Positions 1 to 6,386 of a DNA stretch of 9,239 bases are shown piece after piece (the first letter of the stretch is position 1; each line of letters opens with the position of its first letter). The translations under genes and the position numbers were made by a program. Under the pieces are notes generated by a model. The model did no database searches. It saw only the letters and a list, made by a program, of their open reading frames with translations, and was not told the origin of the DNA. The DNA is from Clostridia bacterium (lineage in GTDB: Bacteria; Bacillota; Clostridia; Oscillospirales; CAG-382): positions 1 through 9,239 of the forward strand of contig JAFQII010000048.1 in the NCBI GenBank assembly GCA_017397605.1, given 5' to 3'.

Positions 1-693
1 CTCCGCGAGCGCTTTTTGCAAAACCGTTTCGACCTCCATGTATTTGTCGCCGTTGTTCCAGCAAACCTCGCCGATCAGCGCGTGGAGCTTTTTTTGAATC
101 AGCTTTTCGCGGTGTCTCTGCAACGCCTCGCCCTGCAAGCAGTATTTGAGCGCACGGTCGCTGTCGGCGCAAAGGTACGCAAGCCGCACGGCGCGGTCGT
201 ACTGCCCGAGCGCAGCATGCAGACGAACCCGCATTTCCTTGGCAACCTCGTCGGTCTCGTCGATCTTCAAAAGCTGTTCGATGTGCCAGAGCGCACTGCC
301 AAAATGGCGGTCACGCATCCGCTCGTCCGTCGCACGTTCCGCAAGCCATTCTTCCTCAACCGCAAAACGGTACAAAAAGGTTTGATCTTTTGGAAACTCC
401 GCCAACCCCGACTTGGTCACGGCATGCAGCTCCGCCGACGTTTCCCCGTACTCGCGCAGGGTGTTGCGCCACAACTCCTCGACTTCCTCGCGGCGGTTGC
501 GATTGCAAAGCAGTTCATCCGTCGTGATATGCAACGCGCTCGCCAGCGGAATGATCAGCGAAACATCCGGCAACCCCGCATCCGTCTCCCACTTGGAGAC
601 CGCCTGCACGGAAACGGAAAGCAAGGATGCAAGCTGTCCCTGCGTCAAATTTTGTTTCTTTCGGTGCAACCGAATGCTCTCGCCAACCGTCAT
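1..693 (-). CDS. XRE-family HTH transcriptional regulator, C-terminus cut by window edge
   Basis: The reading frame is open for 231 codons from the ATG at 693 to the window edge, with no stop. GAGGTG lies six bases before the ATG and fixes the start. Residues ~4-62 form a Cro/C1-type helix-turn-helix: MTVGESIRLHRKKQNLTQ, then a recognition segment ending VSVQAVSKWE (~28-36), then the usual LPDVSLI and TTDELL motifs. The rest (~68-231) is charged and helical, with no recognised enzyme motif. It resembles the TPR-like sensor regions common in clostridial XRE proteins. The protein is probably a cytosolic one-component repressor or activator; its ligand is unknown. It is divergent from the lipoprotein gene at 886, and the shared 192-base intergenic region holds both promoters and inverted repeats, so autoregulation and control of that lipoprotein are plausible inferences. 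It shares the HTH architecture of the complete regulator at 6431-7537. Confidence is high for the family and low for the targets. Confidence 0.9.
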   Translation of the reverse strand, partial: MTVGESIRLHRKKQNLTQGQLASLLSVSVQAVSKWETDAGLPDVSLIIPLASALHITTDELLCNRNRREEVEELWRNTLREYGETSAELHAVTKSGLAEFPKDQTFLYRFAVEEEWLAERATDERMRDRHFGSALWHIEQLLKIDETDEVAKEMRVRLHAALGQYDRAVRLAYLCADSDRALKYCLQGEALQRHREKLIQKKLHALIGEVCWNNGDKYMEVETVLQKALAE

Positions 694-720
694 ATGCCCA
701 CCTCGTGTTTTGTTACCGAC

Positions 721-749
721 AGTATAACACGCTTTTTGCGTTTTGTAAA
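721..749 (-). promoter_or_regulatory. Sigma-A-type promoter of the XRE regulator
   Basis: On the minus strand, -35 TTTACA (744-749) is followed by a 17-base spacer and -10 TATACT (721-726), with TGT directly before the -10 (extended -10). It ends 27 bases before the ATG at 693. The -35 lies within TTTTGTAAA (741-749), one arm of a wider inverted repeat. Confidence 0.75.
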
Positions 750-802
750 GAACCAACCCCGCGACACGATTCCACGGAGCGTGGAAAATACTGTTTACAA
801 AA
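741..802. repeat. Nested inverted repeats between divergent genes; candidate operator
   Basis: Inner repeat: TTCCACG, GAG, CGTGGAA at 770-786, a perfect 7-bp dyad. Outer repeat: TTTTGTAAA (741-749) and TTTACAAAA (794-802), perfect 9-bp arms. The outer left arm contains the -35 of the minus-strand promoter. XRE regulators often bind short dyads beside their own gene, so this is a plausible operator, but nothing in the sequence proves binding. The inner dyad has no T-tract, so it is not a terminator. Confidence 0.4.
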
Positions 803-820
803 TATTTATCAAATACACCC

Positions 821-849
821 TTGATTGTTCATGTCTCATGTGTTAGAAT
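821..849 (+). promoter_or_regulatory. Sigma-A-type promoter of the duplicated-module lipoprotein
   Basis: TTGATT (821-826), a 17-base spacer and TAGAAT (844-849), with TGTGT before the -10 giving a TRTGn extended -10. An AGGAG ribosome binding site (871-875) lies ten bases before the ATG at 886. Confidence 0.7.
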
Positions 850-885
850 AAAGACAGAAATCATCAAAAAAGGAGTGTCTTTGGT

Positions 886-2493
886 ATGAAAAAACGTTTG
901 CTCGCTGTTTTTCTGCTTGCCGCGCTGTGTCTGGTCGGCTGTCCGCAAAGGGAATCAAGCCCTTCCGCCGAGCCGAACGCAAGCAGTAGCGCCGTTTCGA
1001 CAGAGGAAAGCGCTGCCCCCGAGGAGCGGAGTCTGTTGCAGTTCAACTACAACAATCCGCCGTTTGCAAGCTACGCCGATTATACGGAGTTTATCAAACA
1101 AGCCGACGGCAAAGCGATGGTGATCAGCACCAACTACGATCCCGTAACAAGCGATTGCGATTGGCAGTACGCCGCCACAGACCTCCAACAAATCGAAAAA
1201 AGCTTGCAATCGTTCAGCCATGCGGACAGTTGTCCGATCTACGATGTGTTCATCAGCCATTGGATCGTTTTGCCCAACGGATATATCTTCGGCTGTTTTC
1301 CCCCCGAGGCATCCATGCTTGCACAAATGAATGAGCATGACACAAGGCTGTTTGGCGTCAGATGCTATTTCGGAAACAATCCCGATCATCCGCTGATAGA
1401 GTTCTCGTATGGATACCTCAACTCCGATCTGTATCCCAACATCCTTGACGCACTGGGACTGCTTGAAGAGGAGGTCGAGCCAAAAGACACCGAGGATCTG
1501 TTTACGTGGGTTCCGCACAAGCCGCCGTTTGCACACTCTGCCGACTATCTCGAACTGCAAAAACGTGCCGACGGCAAAGCGGTCGTCGTCTCGTGGAGTC
1601 ACGATGACGAGCTGAACGAAGTCTGGAACTACAAATTTGTCGAAATGCCAAATGGGCCGCAAGCGCTCAAGGACGGCGAAGACACGGTCATCCTCCAAAA
1701 CACGCCGTACCTCAAAAACATCTGGTTCTACGAATTTATCATCTTCCCCGACGGAACGGTCTACGGTACATACACGCCGTCCGTCTCCGAGCGCGTCGCA
1801 AAGGTCTGCGAGGTGGACACCGACCGCGATTACGGCACGATCTTTTCGGTAGATGCGTCGGGTTACAAGCTCGCAGTAGAAGAAACGCAGTGCTTTTTGC
1901 CCGAGGGCGTGTTTGACCTGCTGGAGCGCGAGCTGGGCGAGATCGAGGCGGAAGGCGAAGGATATATTTTTGAAGTTCCCGAGGAATTGCTCGCAGACGA
2001 TCCGACGGGCATGCCTTTTGACTCACTCGAAAACGCCGTCAAAATCATGTACGGCAAGAACGCGGTATTGGAAGATATCGATCATCCTGCAATCGCCTCG
2101 CAGTTTGCTTGTTTTGAACGCGTGACCGAAGACGACGGAACGATGCACTGGGCAACGGTGTACCGCTGGCCCGGCCAGGATCCGATCTGGCAGATCGACG
2201 AGCTGTTTACCCCCACGGACAAAAACTACTACGGCGACGGCTACAATCTGTTTTTGATCGACACGCCTGCCGCCGAATACGATCGATCCGACGGTTCTCC
2301 GATCTCGTTCCGCATGTACGCGATGTTTGCGGAGTCCTCGCACGACGAGGTGATCGACGGCTACGAAAGTCACGCAGGCAAGCCTTACGGCGCGATTTAT
2401 ACCTTTGACATGACCGCCGACGAGCTGACCTACACCGTGGAATACGGCTATTTTGAAAAGAGCATTGCAGGCTTTATCGATGTAGCCGAGTGA
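886..2493 (+). CDS. Predicted lipoprotein with a tandemly duplicated module
   Basis: This 535-residue protein has a clear type II signal peptide: MKKR, a hydrophobic stretch and lipobox L16-V-G-C19, predicting lipidation at Cys19 and anchoring on the outer face of the cell membrane. Residues ~20-48 are a Ser/Ala/Glu-rich linker. The next part is an internal duplication. Module 1 (~53-140) and module 2 (~206-298) share PPF, ADY, ADGKA with a following hydrophobic strand, and later a hydrophobic strand, PNG or PDG, an aromatic-Gly turn and a Pro (IVLPNGYIFG against IIFPDGTVYG). The final part (~360-535) is a separate, acidic, aromatic-rich domain I do not recognise. No catalytic motif is visible, so a binding or structural role is a guess. 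AGGAG ten bases upstream supports the start. The gene ends in tandem TGA TAA and is followed by a hairpin terminator. It is divergent from the XRE gene, which may control it. Confidence 0.85.
   Translation: MKKRLLAVFLLAALCLVGCPQRESSPSAEPNASSSAVSTEESAAPEERSLLQFNYNNPPFASYADYTEFIKQADGKAMVISTNYDPVTSDCDWQYAATDLQQIEKSLQSFSHADSCPIYDVFISHWIVLPNGYIFGCFPPEASMLAQMNEHDTRLFGVRCYFGNNPDHPLIEFSYGYLNSDLYPNILDALGLLEEEVEPKDTEDLFTWVPHKPPFAHSADYLELQKRADGKAVVVSWSHDDELNEVWNYKFVEMPNGPQALKDGEDTVILQNTPYLKNIWFYEFIIFPDGTVYGTYTPSVSERVAKVCEVDTDRDYGTIFSVDASGYKLAVEETQCFLPEGVFDLLERELGEIEAEGEGYIFEVPEELLADDPTGMPFDSLENAVKIMYGKNAVLEDIDHPAIASQFACFERVTEDDGTMHWATVYRWPGQDPIWQIDELFTPTDKNYYGDGYNLFLIDTPAAEYDRSDGSPISFRMYAMFAESSHDEVIDGYESHAGKPYGAIYTFDMTADELTYTVEYGYFEKSIAGFIDVAE
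1042..1779 (+). repeat. Protein-level tandem duplication within the lipoprotein gene
   Basis: Residues ~53-140 and ~206-298 align over the PPF...ADY...ADGKA block and the hydrophobic PNG/PDG block. The longest identical DNA stretch I see is the 15 bases encoding ADGKA, at 1102-1116 and 1567-1581. Elsewhere the copies have diverged widely at the DNA level, so the duplication is old rather than recent. Confidence 0.75.
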
Positions 2494-2510
2494 TAAGGGG
2501 ATACAAAAGA

Positions 2511-2538
2511 GGACAGAGAGCCCGGTTGCTCTCTGTCC
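2511..2538. terminator. Hairpin terminator shared by convergent lipoprotein genes
   Basis: A perfect 10-bp stem, GGACAGAGAG and CTCTCTGTCC, encloses an 8-base loop. On the plus strand TTTGTTG follows; on the minus strand the stem is followed by TCTTTTGTAT. The T-runs are modest on both sides, but the position between two convergent stop codons (2493 and 2554) supports bidirectional use. Confidence 0.8.
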
Positions 2539-2553
2539 TTTGTTGATGAAATT

Positions 2554-3489
2554 TTACATACAATCGTCGATGCCGATTGTCAGCGTCTTTCCGTTTTCGA
2601 TCAAATCGTAGATCGTTTTTTCCGTCACTGCATAGAAATACGTGTCGGTGAAGTTGTACGTTTCGTCCCAATTCTTGGCAGTCAAAAGCCAGCGCACCTC
2701 CGCGTCTTGGCTATGCGTGTGAACGTCAAAGGAATGAATTTCCAACGCGTTGCCCTCACTGCCGATGATCTTGGAAAACTCGTCCGTCTCGGTGTCGTAG
2801 ACGTACACGTCGCCGCCTTGGCACGCGATCGCGTTGGACTGCTCCACAAACAAAAAGTAGCGGTCGTTCAGCCAGCGCAATGCTGAAACGGTGCGGTCTT
2901 GATCGGTGTCTCCGATGTTCAGCTTTTTGATCTCGCCGTTTTCGAGGTTCAGCAGATAGTTTTGCGACATATAGTCGGGGTCGTAGTTGTTAAACACCAA
3001 CGTTTTGCCGTCGGGCGAGAACGAATACTCCGCGATATGCGTCGGCAGATCGGCGATCTTTTTGATCTCGCTGTCCCCGTACGAACGGCAGTACAGCGTG
3101 TAGATGCACTTTTGCTCCTCGCTGATCCACTCGTCTGTATAGAACCAAAAGTCGAGCCCTTGACCGACAACTGCGTGCATACCGGCGTTTGCAAATCGTT
3201 CGTCCTCCGCCTGTAATATCGCAAGCTCGTCGCGCAGGGTCTTGTTGGTTTCTTCCTGCTTTTCCAACTCCGCTTTCAGTCGGTCAATTTCCGCTTGAAG
3301 AACGTCTTTTTCGGTGTCGGCGCTCTCCTCTGTCACGGAACTCTCCGTTTTGGAGCTGTCTGAAACGGTGGTTTCGGAAACGGATTGCTCCGTTTTGCTT
3401 TGTTCCTGCTTGCCCTCTTCCGTCGGCGTGCACCCCCACATGCCGAGAAGAAGCGAAGCAAACAACGCGATGGTGATTGCTTTCTTCAT
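2554..3489 (-). CDS. Predicted lipoprotein with coiled coil and beta-propeller-like domain
   Basis: The ATG at 3489 is chosen over an in-frame upstream ATG at 3540. It begins a proper signal peptide (MKKAITIALFASLLLGMWGC) and has GAGGA eight bases before it, whereas the upstream ATG lies within the promoter. The product is 311 residues. Cys20 after M-W-G is the likely lipidated residue; the lipobox is non-standard at -3 and -2. Residues ~21-60 are a Ser/Thr/Glu linker. Residues ~61-98 show heptads (VLQAEIDRLKAELEKQ) typical of a coiled coil. Residues ~105-310 are beta-rich, with a TolB/PD40-like signature SFSPDGKTLVF (~156-166) and repeated strand pairs such as DVYVYDTETDEFSKI (~227-241), suggesting a partial or small propeller. 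No catalytic site is visible. It is probably an extracytoplasmic binding or sensing protein. It has its own promoter and is convergent with the other lipoprotein. Confidence 0.82.
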   Translation of the reverse strand: MKKAITIALFASLLLGMWGCTPTEEGKQEQSKTEQSVSETTVSDSSKTESSVTEESADTEKDVLQAEIDRLKAELEKQEETNKTLRDELAILQAEDERFANAGMHAVVGQGLDFWFYTDEWISEEQKCIYTLYCRSYGDSEIKKIADLPTHIAEYSFSPDGKTLVFNNYDPDYMSQNYLLNLENGEIKKLNIGDTDQDRTVSALRWLNDRYFLFVEQSNAIACQGGDVYVYDTETDEFSKIIGSEGNALEIHSFDVHTHSQDAEVRWLLTAKNWDETYNFTDTYFYAVTEKTIYDLIENGKTLTIGIDDCM

Positions 3490-3530
3490 GGTATAAATCC
3501 TCTCCCAAAAGAATTGTTTTGTCTGGGTAA

Positions 3531-3559
3531 AGTATACCACAAACAGCCATGCTTGTCAA
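3531..3559 (-). promoter_or_regulatory. Sigma-A-type promoter of the coiled-coil lipoprotein
   Basis: On the minus strand: TTGACA (3554-3559), a 17-base spacer and TATACT (3531-3536), with TGTGG before the -10. The -35 matches consensus exactly and the -10 differs at one position, so this should be a strong constitutive promoter. It is back to back with the promoter at 3581-3609. Confidence 0.85.
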
Positions 3560-3580
3560 GCAAAAGCCCAAACGTGACAT

Positions 3581-3609
3581 TTGACAAGCGTCTGCGAATA
3601 TGCTATACT
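3581..3609 (+). promoter_or_regulatory. Sigma-A-type promoter of the methyltransferase/kinase unit
   Basis: TTGACA (3581-3586), a 17-base spacer and TATACT (3604-3609), with TATGC before the -10. AAAGGA at 3627-3632 then precedes the ATG at 3639 by six bases. The two divergent -35 boxes are only 21 bases apart and lie in an inverted repeat, GCTTGTCAA (3551-3559) and TTGACAAGC (3581-3589). Confidence 0.85.
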
Positions 3610-3638
3610 GTTTGTAAAAGTAACGCAAAGGAACAACC

Positions 3639-4388
3639 ATGAACGAAACCACCTTCAACCGCAAGGGCGACGTCTACGCAAAGGCGCGTCCCGCTTATCC
3701 CGCTGCCTTGTTTTCGTATCTTTTGGAGCGAGGCATCCTTCACGCAGACTGCACCGCCGCCGACATCGGCTCGGGAACGGGCATTTTTACCTTGCAGCTC
3801 GCCCCGCTTGTCGCAAAAGTCTATGCAGTAGAACCCAACGCGGACATGCGTACCAAAGCGGAAACGGCGTTTGCATCTTGCGGCAACATTGCTTCGGTCG
3901 GCGCATCGGCGGAACAAACCACGCTTGCAGACGATTCTGTCGATATCATTACGGTCGCGCAGGCGTTCCATTGGTTTGACCGCGCCGCGTTTCGCGCAGA
4001 ATGCCGCCGTATCCTGAAAACGAACGGAAACGTGCTGTTGATCTGGAACGACCGCGACACCGACAGTCCGATCATTCGGGACAATTTTGCGGTCAATAAG
4101 CAGTTTTGTCCCCGTTTTTGCGGCTCGTCCAACGGCATCTCGTTTGAGAAAGCGAGCTTTGCAGACTTTTTTGCGGAGACGCCCAAGGTCACCCTATTTG
4201 ACAACAGTCTGATTTACGACCGCGACGCGTTTGTTTTGCGCAACCTTTCTTCTTCCTACGCGCCCGTGCAAGGCGACACGTACTATGACCGTTACGTGCA
4301 GGAAATACACGCTGTATTCGATAAGCACAGCAAAAACGGAACGGTCGTCTATCCGTACATCACCCGTTGTTACATCGGCACGGTGTAA
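3639..4388 (+). CDS. Class I SAM-dependent methyltransferase (Methyltransf_11-like)
   Basis: This 249-residue protein has a Rossmann-type SAM-binding fold. Motif I is ADIGSGTG (41-48). The acidic residue after strand 2 is Glu65 in VYAVEPNADM, expected to bind the ribose hydroxyls of SAM. Residues ~95-113 (LADDSVDIITVAQAFHWFD) give the strand-4 block with the AFHWF signature of this small-molecule methyltransferase group. RRILKTNGNVLLIW follows as the strand-5 region. The N-terminal FNRKGDVYAKARPAYP pattern is typical of the family. The substrate cannot be told. Length is normal and there is no sign of damage. It is first in a unit with the P-loop protein 35 bases downstream, and the two share a promoter and a terminator. 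It is a diverged paralogue of the methyltransferase at 7702-8481: the N-terminus, the HW motif and an IHAV..KH segment near the C-terminus match. Confidence 0.92.
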   Translation: MNETTFNRKGDVYAKARPAYPAALFSYLLERGILHADCTAADIGSGTGIFTLQLAPLVAKVYAVEPNADMRTKAETAFASCGNIASVGASAEQTTLADDSVDIITVAQAFHWFDRAAFRAECRRILKTNGNVLLIWNDRDTDSPIIRDNFAVNKQFCPRFCGSSNGISFEKASFADFFAETPKVTLFDNSLIYDRDAFVLRNLSSSYAPVQGDTYYDRYVQEIHAVFDKHSKNGTVVYPYITRCYIGTV

Positions 4389-4423
4389 TCCGGTCAGATC
4401 AATCAAAATACGTAGGTGCAATC

Positions 4424-4939
4424 ATGATAATCTTGATTACAGGCGCATCCCATGTGGGAAAAACAGCACTTGCCCAGCAACTGCTCGAAACATACCAATA
4501 TCCCTATCTGTCCATAGACCACTTGAAGATGGGGTTGATTCGCAGCGGAAACACAAAACTCACACCGATGAGCGATGAACGCGATTTGACGTCCTACCTG
4601 TGGCCGATCGTCCGCGAAATGATCAAGACTGCTATCGAGAACCAACAGAACTTAATTGTCGAGGGTTGCTATATTCCGTTCGATTGGCAAAAGGACTTTG
4701 ACGCCGAATATCTCGAACACATCAGATATTTCTGTCTGATCATGAGCGAGAACTATATCAAAAATCACTTTGCGGACATCAAAAAATATGCAAATGTCAT
4801 TGAAAACCGTCTGGATGACGAATGGTGCACAATGGAAAGTGTATTGGCGGATAATGCTGAATGTTTATCTCTCGCACGGCAGTATCATGCAAACTATATC
4901 CTCATCGAAGACAAGTACGAAATCAGCATTGATTTATAA
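4424..4939 (+). CDS. P-loop kinase-like NTP-binding protein
   Basis: The ATG at 4424 is preferred to an in-frame ATG at 4367, which lies inside the methyltransferase gene. The later start puts the protein's first strand (MIILITGASHVGKT) at the N-terminus, and AGGTG lies five bases upstream. The product is 171 residues. Walker A is GASHVGKT (7-14). LSIDHLK (29-35) corresponds to the nucleotide-kinase acceptor strand with Asp32, and NLIVEGCYIP (76-85) looks like the Walker B strand with Glu80. NYILIEDKYE (157-166) is the C-terminal strand. The pattern fits a small cytosolic kinase of the AAA_33/adenylate-kinase-like type; the phosphate acceptor is unknown. Codon use is more AT-rich than in the methyltransferase before it, which may mark a separate origin. 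It is second in the unit and followed by a strong terminator. Confidence 0.82.
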   Translation: MIILITGASHVGKTALAQQLLETYQYPYLSIDHLKMGLIRSGNTKLTPMSDERDLTSYLWPIVREMIKTAIENQQNLIVEGCYIPFDWQKDFDAEYLEHIRYFCLIMSENYIKNHFADIKKYANVIENRLDDEWCTMESVLADNAECLSLARQYHANYILIEDKYEISIDL

Positions 4940-4955
4940 CGAGAATTTGACTTAA

Positions 4956-4987
4956 CCGCAACACCCGATTGGGCGTTGCGGTTTTTT
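4956..4987 (+). terminator. Rho-independent terminator of the methyltransferase/kinase unit
   Basis: CCGCAAC-A-CCC, loop GATT, GGG-C-GTTGCGG (4956-4981), ten pairs with one internal mismatch, followed directly by six T (4982-4987). It ends 15 bases before the stop of the convergent acetyltransferase gene. On the minus strand the stem is also available but followed by only TTAAGTC, so it is mainly a plus-strand terminator and possibly a weak one for the opposite unit. Confidence 0.92.
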
Positions 4988-5001
4988 GCCGCCGTTTTCG
5001 C

Positions 5002-5556
5002 TCATGTCTCGCGCAAGTATTTCTGCATATAAAATTCGCTCCGATAAGAGCCGTCCTTGAGCTTAAATGCATTCGGTTTCTCGGCAACCACCCGAAAACC
5101 GAATTTTTCGTACAAATGCTTTGCGCGGTCGTTCCCCTCGACAAATTCCAGCTCCATGATCTCCGTTCCGCGCTCCCGCGCCGCCCCGACAAGCTCCGCA
5201 AACATCGCAGACCCGATGCCGAGATTCCAATACTCTTTGAGCACAGCGATTGCAACGGTCGCCCTGTGCGAGGTTTTGATGCCGCCTCTGAAATTGATCT
5301 CGCAATTTCCCACAACCTCGCCGTCAACATAGCAGGTAATTGCCAGGCTGTCGGGCGCATTGCGCAGACGGTTTACCCATGCTTCCTCCTGTTCGACGGT
5401 GATGTTCCATTCCTCAGGGTAACGGGCGAGAAAATCTGTCTCTCCGCACGATTTTTTGATGTAGTTTAACATCTTTTCCGCATCGCAGACGCACGGCGTT
5501 TTGAATATAGCAGTTCTGCCGTCTTTTAAGGTGATGCTTTTGTCTTCAAATATCAT
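5002..5556 (-). CDS. GNAT-family N-acetyltransferase
   Basis: The start at 5556 has AAGGAG seven bases upstream; an in-frame ATG 33 bases earlier lies inside the preceding gene and lacks such a site. The product is 184 residues. Residues ~80-105 form the central strands (EVVGNCEINFRG, then ATVAIAVLKEYW). NLGIGSAMF (111-119) is the acetyl-CoA pyrophosphate loop, with Asn where Gln or Arg is usual. ELEFVEGNDRAKHLYEKFGF (135-154) is motif B, including the Asn and the Tyr often used as the general acid. FYMQKYL closes the fold. It should transfer acetyl from acetyl-CoA to an amine; the target is unknown and could be a small molecule or a protein N-terminus. It starts 19 bases after the P-loop gene's stop, so the two are surely co-transcribed. 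Confidence 0.92.
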   Translation of the reverse strand: MIFEDKSITLKDGRTAIFKTPCVCDAEKMLNYIKKSCGETDFLARYPEEWNITVEQEEAWVNRLRNAPDSLAITCYVDGEVVGNCEINFRGGIKTSHRATVAIAVLKEYWNLGIGSAMFAELVGAARERGTEIMELEFVEGNDRAKHLYEKFGFRVVAEKPNAFKLKDGSYRSEFYMQKYLRET

Positions 5557-5575
5557 TGTATGACTCCTTTCTTCG

Positions 5576-6148
5576 TTACGCAATGTCAAAATGCTCCTTG
5601 ATCATCCTTGCGACCTCCGTCGGCGGCAAAGCGGTGTTGTCGATTTTCAGATAGTTTTCAAACGGCAGAGGTTCGCCGTCATAGGAATTGAGTCGGTATT
5701 TCTCACTCGTCGCCCGCATTTCCGCTTCGCTCCACGCAAGATCGCGCTTGGATTCCTTGTGGAGCAAGCGGTTTTCGCTTTTGTTGCGTGCCAGCCGTTC
5801 TTCAAAATCCGCGCAAAGCTCCACCATACAGCACTTTGCCCCGTTTGACCGAAAGAGGTCGATCACATTTTGCAGATACACAAATTCGCTTTGCACGTCA
5901 AACGCACACATGTACGTAAAAATCAATCCCGCAAAATCCCCCCGCGCAAACAACTCAAACACGGTTTTGCGAATGGTCTCGTTCAGAATGCCCCATTCTT
6001 TTTCCGCGTGCGCAAACAGTTTTCGCGTCAGCTCGATCGACATATGGTTGTGAAACAAGCGCAGGTCGGTGATCTCGGCAAGCGCTTGCCCCACGGTCAT
6101 CTTCCCCACCGCGTGAGGGCCCAAAATGATAACAAGTGTTTTTGACAT
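5576..6148 (-). CDS. P-loop kinase-like protein (AAA_33/shikimate-kinase-like)
   Basis: The ATG at 6148 has AAGGAG seven bases upstream and begins at the first strand, MSKTLVIILG. A longer in-frame start at 6235 would read through the terminator hairpin and is rejected. The product is 190 residues. Walker A is GPHAVGKMT (10-18). LFHNHM (31-36) follows in the position of the substrate-binding strand. MVELCADFEERLARNKSE (~108-125) looks like the strand and arginine-containing lid helix of nucleoside or shikimate-type kinases, and YLKIDNT (~166-172) is the typical last strand. A cytosolic phosphotransferase is likely; the acceptor is unknown. Drug phosphotransferase, nucleotide kinase and tRNA-related kinase are all possible. 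It is first of a two-gene unit with the acetyltransferase. Upstream is a leader with its own promoter, a short ORF and an intrinsic terminator, suggesting conditional expression. Confidence 0.85.
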   Translation of the reverse strand: MSKTLVIILGPHAVGKMTVGQALAEITDLRLFHNHMSIELTRKLFAHAEKEWGILNETIRKTVFELFARGDFAGLIFTYMCAFDVQSEFVYLQNVIDLFRSNGAKCCMVELCADFEERLARNKSENRLLHKESKRDLAWSEAEMRATSEKYRLNSYDGEPLPFENYLKIDNTALPPTEVARMIKEHFDIA

Positions 6149-6164
6149 GTTGCTTCTCCTTTTT

Positions 6165-6212
6165 TGTAAAAATAAAAACGGTGCAGATCGAAAAACCTTT
6201 CGACTTGCACCG
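6165..6212 (-). terminator. Intrinsic terminator or attenuator just upstream of the P-loop/GNAT unit
   Basis: On the minus strand: stem CGGTGCA-AG-TCGAAA, loop GGTT, TTTCGA-TC-TGCACCG (6179-6212), 13 Watson-Crick pairs plus one G-U and one C-A, followed by TTTTTATTTTT (6178-6168). It starts 19 bases after the stop of the 41-codon leader ORF. The Shine-Dalgarno of the next gene lies immediately after the T-run. I see no acceptable promoter between the hairpin and that gene, so transcripts from 6387-6415 must read through it. Confidence 0.85.
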
Positions 6213-6314
6213 CATGGTTCCAAAAAATTGATCATCCTTGACGAACAATACCAAAATTTGGGTACGACAATACAAGCCCGACGTTCTCCATAAGACGGAG
6301 TTCCATGCCGCGCA
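6206..6314 (-). promoter_or_regulatory. Possible antiterminator pairing in the P-loop/GNAT leader
   Basis: On the minus-strand RNA, UGCGCGGCAUGG (6303-6314, codons 15-19 of the leader ORF) can pair with CCAUGCGGUGCA (6206-6217): ten Watson-Crick pairs, one G-U and one G-G mismatch. The second segment contains the outer 5' arm of the terminator (6206-6212), so the two structures exclude each other. A ribosome over codons 15-19 would favour the terminator; one held earlier would favour read-through. This is inferred from base pairing only. Confidence 0.35.
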
Positions 6315-6357
6315 CTTCTGCAGTATTCATATTATGACGAGAAGTATAAACTGCCAT
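6232..6357 (-). CDS. Short leader ORF, 41 codons, possible leader peptide
   Basis: The ORF runs from ATG at 6357 to TGA at 6232-6234, starts MAVYTSRHNMNTAEVRGM and ends NFGIVRQG. AAAGGA (6366-6371) lies eight bases before the ATG. A near-consensus promoter (6387-6415) is about 30 bases upstream, so the transcript leader would be very short. I do not recognise the peptide. It has no signal sequence and no run of one amino acid as in the biosynthetic leader peptides of trp or his type. Its place between a promoter and an intrinsic terminator ahead of two modifying-enzyme genes suggests a translated leader for attenuation. A remnant of a decayed gene, or a free-standing small protein with an ordinary terminator, is the alternative. 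The start signals are good; function is inference. Confidence 0.55.
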   Translation of the reverse strand: MAVYTSRHNMNTAEVRGMELRLMENVGLVLSYPNFGIVRQG

Positions 6358-6386
6358 TGCCGTTGTCCTTTCCCAAATTTTTACCG

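Noticed and set aside
16..846. A 276-codon open frame on the plus strand, antisense to the first XRE gene
   Set aside because: It is a shadow: the minus frame has a classic HTH, an SD and a promoter, while this one has no recognisable domain and crosses the divergent promoter region.
955..1698. A 247-codon open frame antisense to the duplicated-module lipoprotein
   Set aside because: The plus strand has the promoter, SD, signal peptide and terminator. The antisense frame has none of these.
6149..6235. An N-terminal extension of the P-loop protein starting at 6235
   Set aside because: It would translate through the terminator hairpin and T-run, while AAGGAG stands just before the ATG at 6148, where the first strand of the fold begins.
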